Shown here: piece by piece, positions 9,659 to 19,411 of the stretch
Layout of the letters: every line of letters begins with the position of its first letter
Position numbering within the stretch: position 1 is the first letter of the stretch
NCBI GenBank assembly: GCA_947455485.1
Contig: CANGNV010000010.1
Span: forward strand, 1-64,000
Length of the DNA: 64,000 nt
Direction of reading: 5' to 3'
Origin: Burkholderiaceae bacterium
Lineage (GTDB): Bacteria; Pseudomonadota; Gammaproteobacteria; Burkholderiales; Burkholderiaceae
The notes under the pieces: generated by a model
The model's input: the letters and a program-made list of their open reading frames with translations, nothing else
The model's database searches: none
Told to the model about the DNA's origin: nothing
Program-made: the position numbers and the translations under genes

Positions 9659-10722
9659 CCCAAATGCTTTTCAACAGAAAACTCAGAAAGTCTGAGCAAC
9701 TACATTTTGCGCAACAGATGCTTGCCCTACTTCAGGCCGGGCTTCCCTTGCTCAATGCTATCCAGCTATTGATCCAGTCTGCACCATCATCCTGGCAAAT
9801 TTGGCTGGAAGATATTCGTAAGCAGCTTCAAAAGGGTCATAGCTTTTCTTTTTGCCTCAGTGCACAAGACGGAAAATTTTCTCCAGAGTTTTCTAATCTC
9901 ATCAGAGTGAGCGAGAGAACGGGTGACCTCAGCCTGGCGCTGAAGACGATCTCACAGCAGTTGGAGGCCCAGATTGAGCTACGAAGAAAAGTGCAGCAGT
10001 CACTAACCTACCCTGCAATCACTTTAGCCACTTCTTTTCTGCTCGTGCTGGTAATGATGATTTGGGTTGTACCTGTATTCAAAGAGGTCTTTGGGCACTT
10101 TAAAGCGGATCTTCCAACACCAACCAAAATCCTTATCTCAATCTCCACGAATATCCATAATTACTATTTAGAAATAGTACTAAGCACGATCGTGATGGCT
10201 ATAGGCTTTGCCTGTACCTGGCTCAAATCCAGCGTACTCCAAAAATACTGTGATGGGCTCTTGTTACGCATTCCGTTTTTTGGCAATCTATTTAGACTGG
10301 CAACACTGAGTCATTGGTGTCGAACTTTAGGACATCTTTTAGAGACTGGCTTACCACTCCCAGATGCGCTGAGGGTGACCGCACAATCATCTAATCACTG
10401 GGTGAGTCACGACTTTAGCGCTGAGATATTCAAACACCTCACTCGTGGCTGGCCCTTGGGCGAAGCACTCAAGCGAGCAGACCCTAAATCAAGAATTCTT
10501 GATGTGGAAACATTGTTACTACTGCATATTGGTGCCGAAAGTGGCGCATTGGCAGAAATGTTAAATAAGCGCGCTACTACACTAGGCTCACAGTTAAGTA
10601 GTCAACTCAATGCACTCAGCCAAAATTTGGAGCCTGCACTGATTCTTTTTGTTGGAGCCATCATTGGTAGCTTAGTCATAATCCTATACCTACCCATCTT
10701 TAATTTAGGACAAATCGTTTAG
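9649..10722 (+). CDS. pilC: Type IV pilus / type II secretion inner-membrane platform protein
   Basis: 357 aa GspF/PilC pattern; order pilB-pilC-pilD. Confidence 0.88.
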   Translation: MALAQMLFNRKLRKSEQLHFAQQMLALLQAGLPLLNAIQLLIQSAPSSWQIWLEDIRKQLQKGHSFSFCLSAQDGKFSPEFSNLIRVSERTGDLSLALKTISQQLEAQIELRRKVQQSLTYPAITLATSFLLVLVMMIWVVPVFKEVFGHFKADLPTPTKILISISTNIHNYYLEIVLSTIVMAIGFACTWLKSSVLQKYCDGLLLRIPFFGNLFRLATLSHWCRTLGHLLETGLPLPDALRVTAQSSNHWVSHDFSAEIFKHLTRGWPLGEALKRADPKSRILDVETLLLLHIGAESGALAEMLNKRATTLGSQLSSQLNALSQNLEPALILFVGAIIGSLVIILYLPIFNLGQIV

Positions 10723-11222
10723 TGGATCCCAAAATAAGCATCTGGATCGTTAAGTCCCTGCTAATACTAGCTTTGATTTATTTAGCCTACGTTGATTGGC
10801 GTACCCTCCGCCTTCCAAATACCATTACATTCCCCTTGATTGTTTTCGGCATTACTTTTAATTGGGTATCGGACCTACGCTTAACTGATCCAAGCTCGGC
10901 GCTCCTTGGGGCGCTCCTAGGATATGCATCACTGTGGGTATTAAATGCCGGCTATCGTCTTCTACAAAACCGGGATGGCATTGGAATGGGTGATGCCAAG
11001 CTCTTGGCAGCGCTGGGCGCCTGGTTAGGGTGGAGCTCCTTACCCAACATCCTCGTGATAGCCTCAGCCACTGGAATAGCGGGTGGCATTATCTGGCTTA
11101 AATGGCGGGGCCATCACCTGCAACAGGCTTTTCCTTTTGGCCCCTTTTTAGTGATTGCTGGCATTATTGAATTGTTATGGCCTCAACTCATTCCAACCTT
11201 GATTCTGCCCAAGCTGATTTAA
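10722..11222 (+). CDS. pilD: Prepilin peptidase A24, peptidase domain only
   Basis: 166 aa, GTG start; YVDWRTLRLPN and GIGMGDAKLLAALGAWLG (GxGD) motifs; no N-terminal Cys-rich methylase domain. Confidence 0.85.
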   Translation: MDPKISIWIVKSLLILALIYLAYVDWRTLRLPNTITFPLIVFGITFNWVSDLRLTDPSSALLGALLGYASLWVLNAGYRLLQNRDGIGMGDAKLLAALGAWLGWSSLPNILVIASATGIAGGIIWLKWRGHHLQQAFPFGPFLVIAGIIELLWPQLIPTLILPKLI

Positions 11223-11863
11223 AAGCCTTAAAGGGGGAAATTCCTTTAATTGGCTTAACTGGCGGTATTGGCTCTGGCAAAACTGCAGTCAGCGACTTGC
11301 TAGGCGAGCTTGGGGCTGGGATTATTGATACAGACCTAATTTCTCATCAAATCACCGCCCCCGGTGGAAAAGCTATTCCATTGATTGCAAAGGCATTTGG
11401 GGCTGATTTTATTGATTCCCAAGGCGCTCTTATCCGCCCCAAAATGCGAACTGTAGTCTTCGAAGATCCCAGCGCCCGCAAAGTTCTGGAGCAGATTACC
11501 CACCCCTTAATTCAAGAAGAAACTGCCAAGCAAGCCATTGAGCTGGCCAAGTCCGGAGTGCCCTACCTTGTTTTTGTGGTCCCCTTACTCATTGAGTCTG
11601 GTTCTTGGATAAAGCTCATTGACTACCTTGTAGTGGTGGACTGCCCAGAGGAGACCCAAATCCAAAGAGTGATGCACCGCAACAATATGACCCGCTCAGA
11701 CGTAGAAAATATTCTCAAAGCGCAAACTAAGCGTACCCCCCGTCTAGCAGCTGCAAATACAGTTATTGAAAATCAAGGCAGCATGGATGAGCTCAAATTA
11801 GAGGTTCTAAAGCTGCACCAAAAATTACTCAAAATTTTAGAAGAACCTTTAAGTTCGTCATAG
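11177..11863 (+). CDS. coaE: Dephospho-CoA kinase
   Basis: 228 aa; IGLTGGIGSGKTAVSDLL P-loop, DTDLISHQ, HPLI, VVVDCPEETQ. Confidence 0.95.
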   Translation: MASTHSNLDSAQADLKALKGEIPLIGLTGGIGSGKTAVSDLLGELGAGIIDTDLISHQITAPGGKAIPLIAKAFGADFIDSQGALIRPKMRTVVFEDPSARKVLEQITHPLIQEETAKQAIELAKSGVPYLVFVVPLLIESGSWIKLIDYLVVVDCPEETQIQRVMHRNNMTRSDVENILKAQTKRTPRLAAANTVIENQGSMDELKLEVLKLHQKLLKILEEPLSSS

Positions 11864-11874
11864 AATATAGGCTT

Positions 11875-12627
11875 GTGATTGTTTACGAATACCCCTTCAA
11901 TGAATTAGTTCGAAGCATGCTTCGACTGGAGTATTTGTTCGCCCGCTTTAATCACTTCCTTCGATCCGATGATCCCGAGCTACATCACAATGCGATTGCG
12001 ATGTTATTTGACTTAGGTGACATTGGCTCTCGAGGCGACATCAAATCACTTTTACTCAAAGAATTTGAGCGTCAAAAATATGCCTTGAACGGCTTAAAGT
12101 CTTCCCAAAAGGTAGATCAAGAAGCTTTGACACAAACGCTCTCTGAAATTGATAAAGCCGCACTGAATATTAATCAATCAATGGGCAAGCCAAATTCAGC
12201 AATTACTGAGAGTGAATGGCTCAATGCCATTCGCACACGATTGAATATTCCCGGTGGAACTAGTCCGATTGATTTACCGAGCTACCATGCTTGGAAAAAC
12301 ACTCCCTCAATTCAACGTAGAGAGTTACTAGAAAAATATGTTGCACCACTTTTGCCATGGCATGAAGCTTGCCAAATTTTCTTGAGATTGCTGCGTCAGT
12401 CTGGTGAGGCAAAAGATGTTGTTGCGCATCAAGGCTCTTATCAACAAGCACCATCTGGCAAGGTATATCAATTAATGCGCATTACTGTAGAAGATGACTC
12501 TCTCTTCTCTGAAATCAGCGCTAATAAGTATTTACTGTCGATTCGTTTTTTAAAGGCAGATGGGGATAAAAAGCCTCAAGTCATGAACGAGGATGTGCCT
12601 TTCAGACTCACTCTCTGCCAGCTCTAA
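11875..12627 (+). CDS. zapD: Cell division protein ZapD
   Basis: 250 aa, GTG start; IVYEYPFNELVRSMLRLEYLFARFNHF; follows coaE as in other betaproteobacteria. Confidence 0.92.
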   Translation: MIVYEYPFNELVRSMLRLEYLFARFNHFLRSDDPELHHNAIAMLFDLGDIGSRGDIKSLLLKEFERQKYALNGLKSSQKVDQEALTQTLSEIDKAALNINQSMGKPNSAITESEWLNAIRTRLNIPGGTSPIDLPSYHAWKNTPSIQRRELLEKYVAPLLPWHEACQIFLRLLRQSGEAKDVVAHQGSYQQAPSGKVYQLMRITVEDDSLFSEISANKYLLSIRFLKADGDKKPQVMNEDVPFRLTLCQL

Positions 12628-13040
12628 ACCTTTAAGAGCTTAAGCTTTTCCAGCATGGGCCATGCAGCTGGCAACAAAGGTTCTACTGTTGGAAGTGCAT
12701 CACTGAGCAGTTGCCAAGAAAGTGTCTGCCCCTCACACCCCTTAGGTATTCCAGTCCATTTTCGAATAATGCTGACATGCAAGCGTACATACGCATGTGG
12801 ATAATCATGCTCCAGAACAACCAACTCTTCACTAGACTCAATATCAATTCCAAGCTCTTCTTGCAATTCGCGTTTCAGCGCTGTGAAAACGGATTCACCG
12901 GCTTCTATCTTGCCCCCCGGAACCTCCCAGTAACCGGCATAAGGCTTGCCTGCTGGACGCTGACCTAGAAGATAGCGCCCCTCGGCATCCAATAAGATTC
13001 CGGCAGCAACTTCTGTAACAGGGCGATTAGCGTCACTCAT
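12624..13040 (-). CDS. mutT: NUDIX hydrolase, MutT-like
   Basis: 138 aa; GGKIEAGESVFTALKRELQEELGI Nudix box. Confidence 0.9.
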   Translation of the reverse strand: MSDANRPVTEVAAGILLDAEGRYLLGQRPAGKPYAGYWEVPGGKIEAGESVFTALKRELQEELGIDIESSEELVVLEHDYPHAYVRLHVSIIRKWTGIPKGCEGQTLSWQLLSDALPTVEPLLPAAWPMLEKLKLLKV

Positions 13041-13053
13041 GAGTCATCAATGT

Positions 13054-13914
13054 TTAAGCAGTATGCGAACCAGCCCAGTGCTTGGCAAACTGCCAAGCCA
13101 CGCGACCAGATCGTGAACCACGCTCTAAAGCCCAAACTAAAGCTTCAGCTCTAGCGCCATCAATCTGCGCATCACTCAAACCAAAATGACGCAGCCAATG
13201 CGCAACAATTTCTAGATACTCATCTTGCTTTGGCGGGTAGAAAGAAAGCCATAAACCGAAGCGCTCTGAGAGAGAAATTTTTTCCTCAACCACTTCACCA
13301 GGATGAATTTCTCCATCATCGCTATGGGAGTAGCCCAGGTTATCTTTCATATGCTCAGGCAAGAGGTGGCGACGATTCGAAGTTGCGTATATCAAGATAT
13401 TGTCGACTTGGGCCGATACAGAGCCGTCCAATGCAGACTTCATCGCTTTATAGCCAGACTCACCATCTTCAAATGAGAGGTCATCACAAAAAATAATAAA
13501 GTGCTCTGGGCGATCAGCTAATAAATCTGTGATGTCAGCCAAGTCGGCTAAATGCTCTTTTTCAACTTCAACTAAGCGTAAGCCCTGGCTAGCAAACTCA
13601 TGCAAACTCGCTTTAATGAGCGAGGACTTTCCTGTACCACGTGCGCCAGTTAACAAAATATTATTAGCAGGCTTCTTCTGAATGAAGTTTTTTGTATTGT
13701 CACGAATAGCATCGCGTTGACGATCAATATTTTTTAGATCTTCAAAAGAAATATCGGCAACATGTTTAACTGGTTGTAAAAAACCAATACTTCCAAAAAT
13801 ACTATCGCGACGACGCCATCTAAAGGCAGTCGAGGATTTCCATTGCTCTTCGGTTAGCTGCTTTGGTAAAAAAGTTTCAAGATGACTTAAGAGTTGCTCT
13901 AATTTTTCATTCAT
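13054..13914 (-). CDS. DUF815-type ATP-binding protein
   Basis: 286 aa; NILLTGARGTGKSSLIKAS Walker A, FIIFCDDLSFE, YATSNRRHLLPE. Confidence 0.88.
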   Translation of the reverse strand: MNEKLEQLLSHLETFLPKQLTEEQWKSSTAFRWRRRDSIFGSIGFLQPVKHVADISFEDLKNIDRQRDAIRDNTKNFIQKKPANNILLTGARGTGKSSLIKASLHEFASQGLRLVEVEKEHLADLADITDLLADRPEHFIIFCDDLSFEDGESGYKAMKSALDGSVSAQVDNILIYATSNRRHLLPEHMKDNLGYSHSDDGEIHPGEVVEEKISLSERFGLWLSFYPPKQDEYLEIVAHWLRHFGLSDAQIDGARAEALVWALERGSRSGRVAWQFAKHWAGSHTA

Positions 13915-13925
13915 GTAACGATTTC

Positions 13926-15161
13926 CTATGAGCGGTAATCAGCATTAATGGAAACGTAGTCATGCGATAAGTCGCAAGTCCACATCATCTGCTGTGCTGA
14001 TCCGCGGCCTAAATTGATTTTGATGGTAATTTCTGGAGCCTGCATGACTCTTTGTCCATCAGCTTCTTGGTAATCAGGGTTGCGACCACCATTCTTGGCA
14101 ACCCACACGTCTCCAAGCCACATTTGCACTTGATTAACATCAAGGTCGGTAATGCCGGCATAGCCAATCGCAGCAAGGATGCGGCCTAAGTTGGGGTCAC
14201 TGGCAAAAAAGGCTGTCTTTACTAAAGGTGAGTGGGCGATCGCCTCCGCAACCAGGCGACACTCTTCCTCAGTCTTACCGCCTTGCACATCAATCGTAAT
14301 AAATTTTGTTGCTCCCTCACCATCTCTCACAATCATTTGAGCAAGCTTGCGAGCAAGATCAATTAATGCGTTGCGAATGAGGCCATAACTAGCATCACTA
14401 GTAGATTGAATCTGTACCGCTGACTGGCCAGTCGCCATAATGATGAATGAATCATTCGTTGAGGTATCACCATCAATCGTAATAGCGTTAAATGACTGAT
14501 CAGCAATTTCTTGAGTTAATGTAGAAAGCAAGCCAGGTGCAAAACCAGCATCCGTTGCAATGAATCCCAACATGGTCGCCATATTCGGATGAATCATTCC
14601 TGCACCCTTGCAAATACCAGTGATAGTCACGGGTCCAGCAGAAGTCTCTACCGTCATAGATGTAGCCTTAGGCTGTGTATCCGTAGTCATGATGGCTTCC
14701 GCAGCATCGAACCAATGGTCCTCACCTAGATTGGCCACAGCTTTCGGTAAAGCAGAAATCAATTTATCAATTGGGAGTGGCTCCAGAATCACACCAGTTG
14801 AAAACGGTAGGATTTGTTCCGGGTTGAGCTTGAGCTCTTTTGCTAGCTCAGCACATGTTGCCAAGGCATCTTGCATACCCCGCTCACCAGTCCCTGCATT
14901 AGCATTACCAGTATTGACCACCAAAGCGCGAATCTCACCCTTGGAGCCATCTAGGGCTAAATGCTCACGGCAAACCTGAACCGGTGCAGCACAGAAACGG
15001 TTTAAAGTATAAACACCGGCAACTTGTGAGCCAGGAGTCAAAGTCATCACTAATAAATCTTTGCGATTGGCTTTTTTGATTCCAGCTTCAGCGATACCCA
15101 TCTGAAAACCTTTAACAGGCTTTAGTTGGTCTTTTTGGGGGAGTGGCAAATTAACGGTCAT
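13926..15161 (-). CDS. argJ: Bifunctional glutamate N-acetyltransferase/amino-acid acetyltransferase
   Basis: 411 aa; [36 protein letters not shown] autocleavage-site context. Confidence 0.95.
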   Translation of the reverse strand: MTVNLPLPQKDQLKPVKGFQMGIAEAGIKKANRKDLLVMTLTPGSQVAGVYTLNRFCAAPVQVCREHLALDGSKGEIRALVVNTGNANAGTGERGMQDALATCAELAKELKLNPEQILPFSTGVILEPLPIDKLISALPKAVANLGEDHWFDAAEAIMTTDTQPKATSMTVETSAGPVTITGICKGAGMIHPNMATMLGFIATDAGFAPGLLSTLTQEIADQSFNAITIDGDTSTNDSFIIMATGQSAVQIQSTSDASYGLIRNALIDLARKLAQMIVRDGEGATKFITIDVQGGKTEEECRLVAEAIAHSPLVKTAFFASDPNLGRILAAIGYAGITDLDVNQVQMWLGDVWVAKNGGRNPDYQEADGQRVMQAPEITIKINLGRGSAQQMMWTCDLSHDYVSINADYRS

Positions 15162-15199
15162 ATAAACATTTAAATCAAAAGGTATTAATAGGAAAGGCG

Positions 15200-15511
15200 T
15201 TATCCGCCACCTCTCCGAGTATAAAGATCAAAGCGAGCTAGGATTGACTGAATCTGTTCGGCTGAAAAAGATGTATCGAACATGATCTCAAGCTCTAGTA
15301 CCGGAATCAGTAAAAGGGCAATTTTGCGACTTTTTAAAGTGACTCCTTGCATCAGAACCCTGGCGGGCTCCCCGGCAAGAAGATTCTGATCATCAACCAT
15401 TAGCGAAGTCTGTGGGTATAAATCCCCCAAAGCTTCGGGCAACCAGCGCAGCAAATCGTCTGGAGTGCACCCCATCTCCCGCCTGACAACAAAAATTTCA
15501 CTGCCAGACAA
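15200..15511 (-). CDS. Small conserved-looking protein of aor operon, C-terminus RRGGG
   Basis: 103 aa ORF directly after moaD-like gene, same strand; no domain recognised. Confidence 0.7.
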   Translation of the reverse strand: MSGSEIFVVRREMGCTPDDLLRWLPEALGDLYPQTSLMVDDQNLLAGEPARVLMQGVTLKSRKIALLLIPVLELEIMFDTSFSAEQIQSILARFDLYTRRGGG

Positions 15512-15515
15512 GGTA

Positions 15516-15770
15516 TTAACCGCCTGCGACAGGAGGGCAAATGGCTAGAGCATCATTTTCCTTGAGAACATAAGAAAAACGCTGATCTGGATTTATATAA
15601 ACCCCATTGACCATGACCAAATGCGCTGATTTGCTGGGGATTTTGTAAAGCTCAATCATGTCCCCAATAGTACTTCCCTGAGGAACAACGATATCGGCTT
15701 CAATCCCATTCTTTTTGGAGGGTGGTAGATAACTTGCCAAGCTGGCAAACAACTTCAAGGTAATTTGCAT
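15516..15770 (-). CDS. MoaD/ThiS family sulfur-carrier-like protein
   Basis: 84 aa; MQITLKLFASLASYLPP...LAICPPVAGG with terminal GG. Confidence 0.85.
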   Translation of the reverse strand: MQITLKLFASLASYLPPSKKNGIEADIVVPQGSTIGDMIELYKIPSKSAHLVMVNGVYINPDQRFSYVLKENDALAICPPVAGG

Positions 15771-15779
15771 GCGTAAAGC

Positions 15780-17036
15780 TTAATTCATCCAAGCCGATTG
15801 TGCTTGCCCTTTTGCTAAGTAAGCTTCCATTGCTTGTGTGGGGTCACGTAATAAATGTGACTTCCATTCGCCTAGTCGAGTCTTTGATTGAATGAGGCCG
15901 CGCAACACGCCAATGTGATCAGTATTCCCAACGCAAGTAGCTCCAACCAATACATCTCCCAAAAACTCCAATCGGAGATATTTGAAGTGCTCACGATCTA
16001 CGATTTCTACATGCTCGCCATCTTTTGCGCCAGCCCACAATCCAAAAGAAGAGGATATGAGTCCCAGCGTATCCAGCACGTTAATTTGGAGCGCCCCTAG
16101 GCTTTCGGCATCTCCGCCAGTCATCGCAATACCAGCGATTCGAGCTTGATCTGCTGCATTAGGCTGAATAGCATTAACAATTCGCTGTCCTGTTGAAAAA
16201 TCGATACCCTCAGCAACATCTCCTGCAGCATATACATCTGGATGGGATGTTTGCATGCGCTCATTTACTAAAACGCCAGTCAACAAATCAAGGCCTGAAT
16301 TTTGAAGACATCCAATATTTGGCTTGACTCCCGTTGCAGAAATAACGAGGTCTACCTCTAGGACTTTGCCATTAGATAGCTTGACACTGAGAGCCGAGCC
16401 AGAGGAAGAGATCTCCTCAACTCGAGTGCCAGTAAAAACATCAACGCCCTTGGACTGAACCCAGTCTTTAATCATGCCGCCCGCAAGCCCAGTCATCATT
16501 CTGGGCACCATGCGATCGCCCATTTCCACTACAGTAAGTCTCACATCACGGCTAGCTAGAGCTTCCAAAATAATGCAGCCAATAAAACCAGCTCCCATCT
16601 GAAGCACCCGAGTACCTGGCTTAGCAAGGGACGCAATAGCCCTGGCATCGCTCATAGTCCAGCAAGAATGTACTCCCGGCAATTGAATACCTGGAATTGG
16701 CGGCTGCACGGGGACGGAGCCAGTTGCAATTAAGAGCTTATCAAAAGAAACTCGAGCGCCGCCTTGAAGGAGCAACTCTTTAGCCTTGCAATCAACTGAA
16801 TCTACGTGGCCGTGCACCTGCTCAATCTTTAATTTATCAAAATGCTGAGGATCTTTGCGTAAATAGGTTCCAGACTCTTGGATATTCCCCATTAACAAAT
16901 AGGGAATCGCCATCCTTGAATAAGGGGGTACATCCTCACAACCAATCATGATGATTTGATCGGCAGGAGAGCGCTTGCGAATAGTCTCTGCAGCAATCAC
17001 TCCTGCTGGGCCGTTACCTAAAATGACGTGCTTCAT
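15780..17036 (-). CDS. FAD/NAD(P)-dependent oxidoreductase, AorC-like subunit
   Basis: 418 aa; HVILGNGPAGVIAAETIRK, LLIATGSVP, VYAAGDVAEG; directly downstream of AOR large subunit. Confidence 0.85.
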   Translation of the reverse strand: MKHVILGNGPAGVIAAETIRKRSPADQIIMIGCEDVPPYSRMAIPYLLMGNIQESGTYLRKDPQHFDKLKIEQVHGHVDSVDCKAKELLLQGGARVSFDKLLIATGSVPVQPPIPGIQLPGVHSCWTMSDARAIASLAKPGTRVLQMGAGFIGCIILEALASRDVRLTVVEMGDRMVPRMMTGLAGGMIKDWVQSKGVDVFTGTRVEEISSSGSALSVKLSNGKVLEVDLVISATGVKPNIGCLQNSGLDLLTGVLVNERMQTSHPDVYAAGDVAEGIDFSTGQRIVNAIQPNAADQARIAGIAMTGGDAESLGALQINVLDTLGLISSSFGLWAGAKDGEHVEIVDREHFKYLRLEFLGDVLVGATCVGNTDHIGVLRGLIQSKTRLGEWKSHLLRDPTQAMEAYLAKGQAQSAWMN

Positions 17037-17046
17037 CTAAAGAATC

Positions 17047-18894
17047 TTAAAGGCCAAGACGTTTAAGTGTTTCTGCACTCGGACGGCCCTCAGGATCCCA
17101 GCCTCGAATCTTGTAATACTCAGGCAGCATTTTGTCTAGACCACTCACAGCACCTTTACCAGGGCCAGTTTTTGCCGCTTCTGTCATGAGGCGCTTCGGT
17201 AATTTATCGTCCTTATTGGTGAAGCCCGCACGGTTATTAAAGTCGCGCTCCATATTCCAAATACGCTCACCAATCGTAGTCAAGTTCTCGACCGTAAACT
17301 CATCTCCACATGCGGCTTGTAACTGTGGCGCCACATCAGCAAGTGTCCAAGCGAAGCTCGTAAAAATACAAATCCCAGCTGAGTCAAATGCAGCAGTCGC
17401 ATCTTGGAATGCTTTCACTAACTCTGGCTTGCCTTGTGTGTCCGCTGGCTCAGTCTTCACTGGAATGCCCAATACTTCAGACGCAATGGTATATCCACGT
17501 AAGTGACATGCCCCCCGGTTTGAGGTTGCATATGCCAAGCCAATACCTTGAATCACTCGGCCATCATAGGCGGGAAACTCTTGACCCTTAACACTCATGG
17601 AGAGATCAGGCTGACCATATTTTTTGGTCAAGCGAGCAGAACCAAGTCCGAGCTCTTTTCCAAAACCAACACCATTTGCTGTGATTTCTGCGAAGTGGCA
17701 AAGTGCTTTAGCGGAGCCAAATGGAGCTTCAATGCCTAACTGCTCTTTAGTTAGAACGCCCATCTCATACATCTCCATGACAGCGCCTACGGTTGCACCA
17801 AAGGAAATAGGGTCAAAGCCATCTTCATTGCACAACATGTTGGCAAACTGCAAAGCCTCCAAGTCATTCACTCCATTTGCCGCGCCTAAAGCCCAAGCAG
17901 CCTCATACTCCAGGCCACCCGAGGCATTCATATACTGCGGTTTATTTTCAATTGAGAAATGTGTGTCATCAATCTTTGAGATTCGACCGCATGCAATGGT
18001 GCATGCAAAACACGCCTGATTCGTTACTAGCTGAGCCTTGCCATCAGATGCACGCGGCGTCGCCATTGCTTCAGCAGAAATATCCTTGGCCCCATCAAAT
18101 TGAACATCCTGGTGATTGCGAGTGGGTAATGCTCCAACCTCATTAATCACATTCATCAATACTTGGGTGCCGTACGTTGGCAAACCTTCTCCAGTCACAC
18201 CATTACCAGCCAGCACTGCCTTACCTGCGAGGGTTGCCTCCATAAAAGCTTTAGGATTCTTAATATTGCCGACACCTTTTGTGCCTCGAACTGCAACTGC
18301 TTTTAAGTTTTTACTGCCCATCACTGCGCCTACGCCAGAGCGTCCAGCCGCACGATGCAAGTCATTCACGATTGCAGCGTAAAGTACTTCATTTTCACCA
18401 GCGCGTCCAATACAGGACACCCTAATTTGTGGGTCTTGATGCTTGGTCTTAATTGCAGGCTCTGTTTCCCAAACAGTTTTACCCCATAGCTCGGTAGCAT
18501 CTATAAGCTCGACTTTGTCATTCTCAATAAATAAATAAACTGGCTTAGGTGATTTGCCTTCGACAATCACCATATCCCAACCAGCCATCTTCAGCTCTGC
18601 ACCCCAATATCCACCAGAGTTGGAGCAAGCAATGGCTCCCGTCAGCGGACCCTTGGTCACCACCGTATAACGGCCACCAGTTGATGCCATCGTGCCAGTC
18701 AGGGGGCCGGTCGCCCAAATCATTTTATTTTCAACAGAAAGTGGATCTACCTTGGGATCCAATTCTTCAACTAAATACTTTGATGCCAAACCTCGTGAAC
18801 CTAAATATTCTTTAGCCCACTTCATATTAATTGGCTCCGAGACACAAGTGCCCGCAGTTAAATTAACGCGTAGTAATTTTCCAGCCCATGACAT
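17047..18894 (-). CDS. Aldehyde:ferredoxin oxidoreductase (tungsten-pterin enzyme), AorB-like
   Basis: 615 aa; LLRVNLTAGTCVSEPI, YLGSRGLASKYLVEEL, NSGGYWGAELK, AGRSGVGAVMGSKNLKA, CFACTIAC cluster ligands, later SAGICIFTSF Cys. Confidence 0.95.
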   Translation of the reverse strand: MSWAGKLLRVNLTAGTCVSEPINMKWAKEYLGSRGLASKYLVEELDPKVDPLSVENKMIWATGPLTGTMASTGGRYTVVTKGPLTGAIACSNSGGYWGAELKMAGWDMVIVEGKSPKPVYLFIENDKVELIDATELWGKTVWETEPAIKTKHQDPQIRVSCIGRAGENEVLYAAIVNDLHRAAGRSGVGAVMGSKNLKAVAVRGTKGVGNIKNPKAFMEATLAGKAVLAGNGVTGEGLPTYGTQVLMNVINEVGALPTRNHQDVQFDGAKDISAEAMATPRASDGKAQLVTNQACFACTIACGRISKIDDTHFSIENKPQYMNASGGLEYEAAWALGAANGVNDLEALQFANMLCNEDGFDPISFGATVGAVMEMYEMGVLTKEQLGIEAPFGSAKALCHFAEITANGVGFGKELGLGSARLTKKYGQPDLSMSVKGQEFPAYDGRVIQGIGLAYATSNRGACHLRGYTIASEVLGIPVKTEPADTQGKPELVKAFQDATAAFDSAGICIFTSFAWTLADVAPQLQAACGDEFTVENLTTIGERIWNMERDFNNRAGFTNKDDKLPKRLMTEAAKTGPGKGAVSGLDKMLPEYYKIRGWDPEGRPSAETLKRLGL

Positions 18895-18912
18895 AATTTT
18901 TTCCTATGCTAT

Positions 18913-19389
18913 TTAATTGGAGCTATTTTGATTGCCGAGCTTGTCCGCCCATTCACGCATTTTGTCTAGACCCGTCCAATCGGCATCTACATAGGTAATA
19001 GCCTGCGTTGGACAAGCAGTTGCGCATGCTGGATCACCACCGCATAAGTCACACTTCTGAACCTTGCCAGTATCTTGAACATAATTAATTGTTCCAAAAG
19101 GACAGGAAATCGTGCAAACCTTGCAACCCACACAAGTGTCATCAGAAACGACTTTAGCCCCAGTAAGGATGTCTAAACTAATCGCATCTACTGGGCAAGC
19201 TTGAAGGCACCAAGCCTCAGAGCACTGGGTACAGGTATAGGGAACCTTTTTACCTGTGTCATGAAATTCAAATACCTTGATTCGGGACTTAGAGGTATTG
19301 AATACTCCATAGTGCTCATAACTGCAAGCCATCTCACACTGAAGACAGCCTGTGCATTTATCTGCATTGATGTGCAGGGACTTTTGCAT
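18913..19389 (-). CDS. Polyferredoxin-type 4Fe-4S electron-transfer subunit, AorA-like
   Basis: 158 aa; CTGCLQCEMAC, CTQCSEAWCLQACP, CVGCKVCTISCP, CDLCGGDPACATACP. Confidence 0.9.
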   Translation of the reverse strand: MQKSLHINADKCTGCLQCEMACSYEHYGVFNTSKSRIKVFEFHDTGKKVPYTCTQCSEAWCLQACPVDAISLDILTGAKVVSDDTCVGCKVCTISCPFGTINYVQDTGKVQKCDLCGGDPACATACPTQAITYVDADWTGLDKMREWADKLGNQNSSN

Positions 19390-19411
19390 ACCGGTTCCTT
19401 TTACTTATAAC

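Noticed and set aside
14608-14979. 123-aa plus-strand ORF
   Set aside because: Antisense to argJ; Ser/Ala-rich shadow ORF without recognisable motifs.
17132-18019. Plus-strand ORFs of 124 and 131 aa
   Set aside because: Antisense to the AOR large subunit; mirror of its codon pattern.
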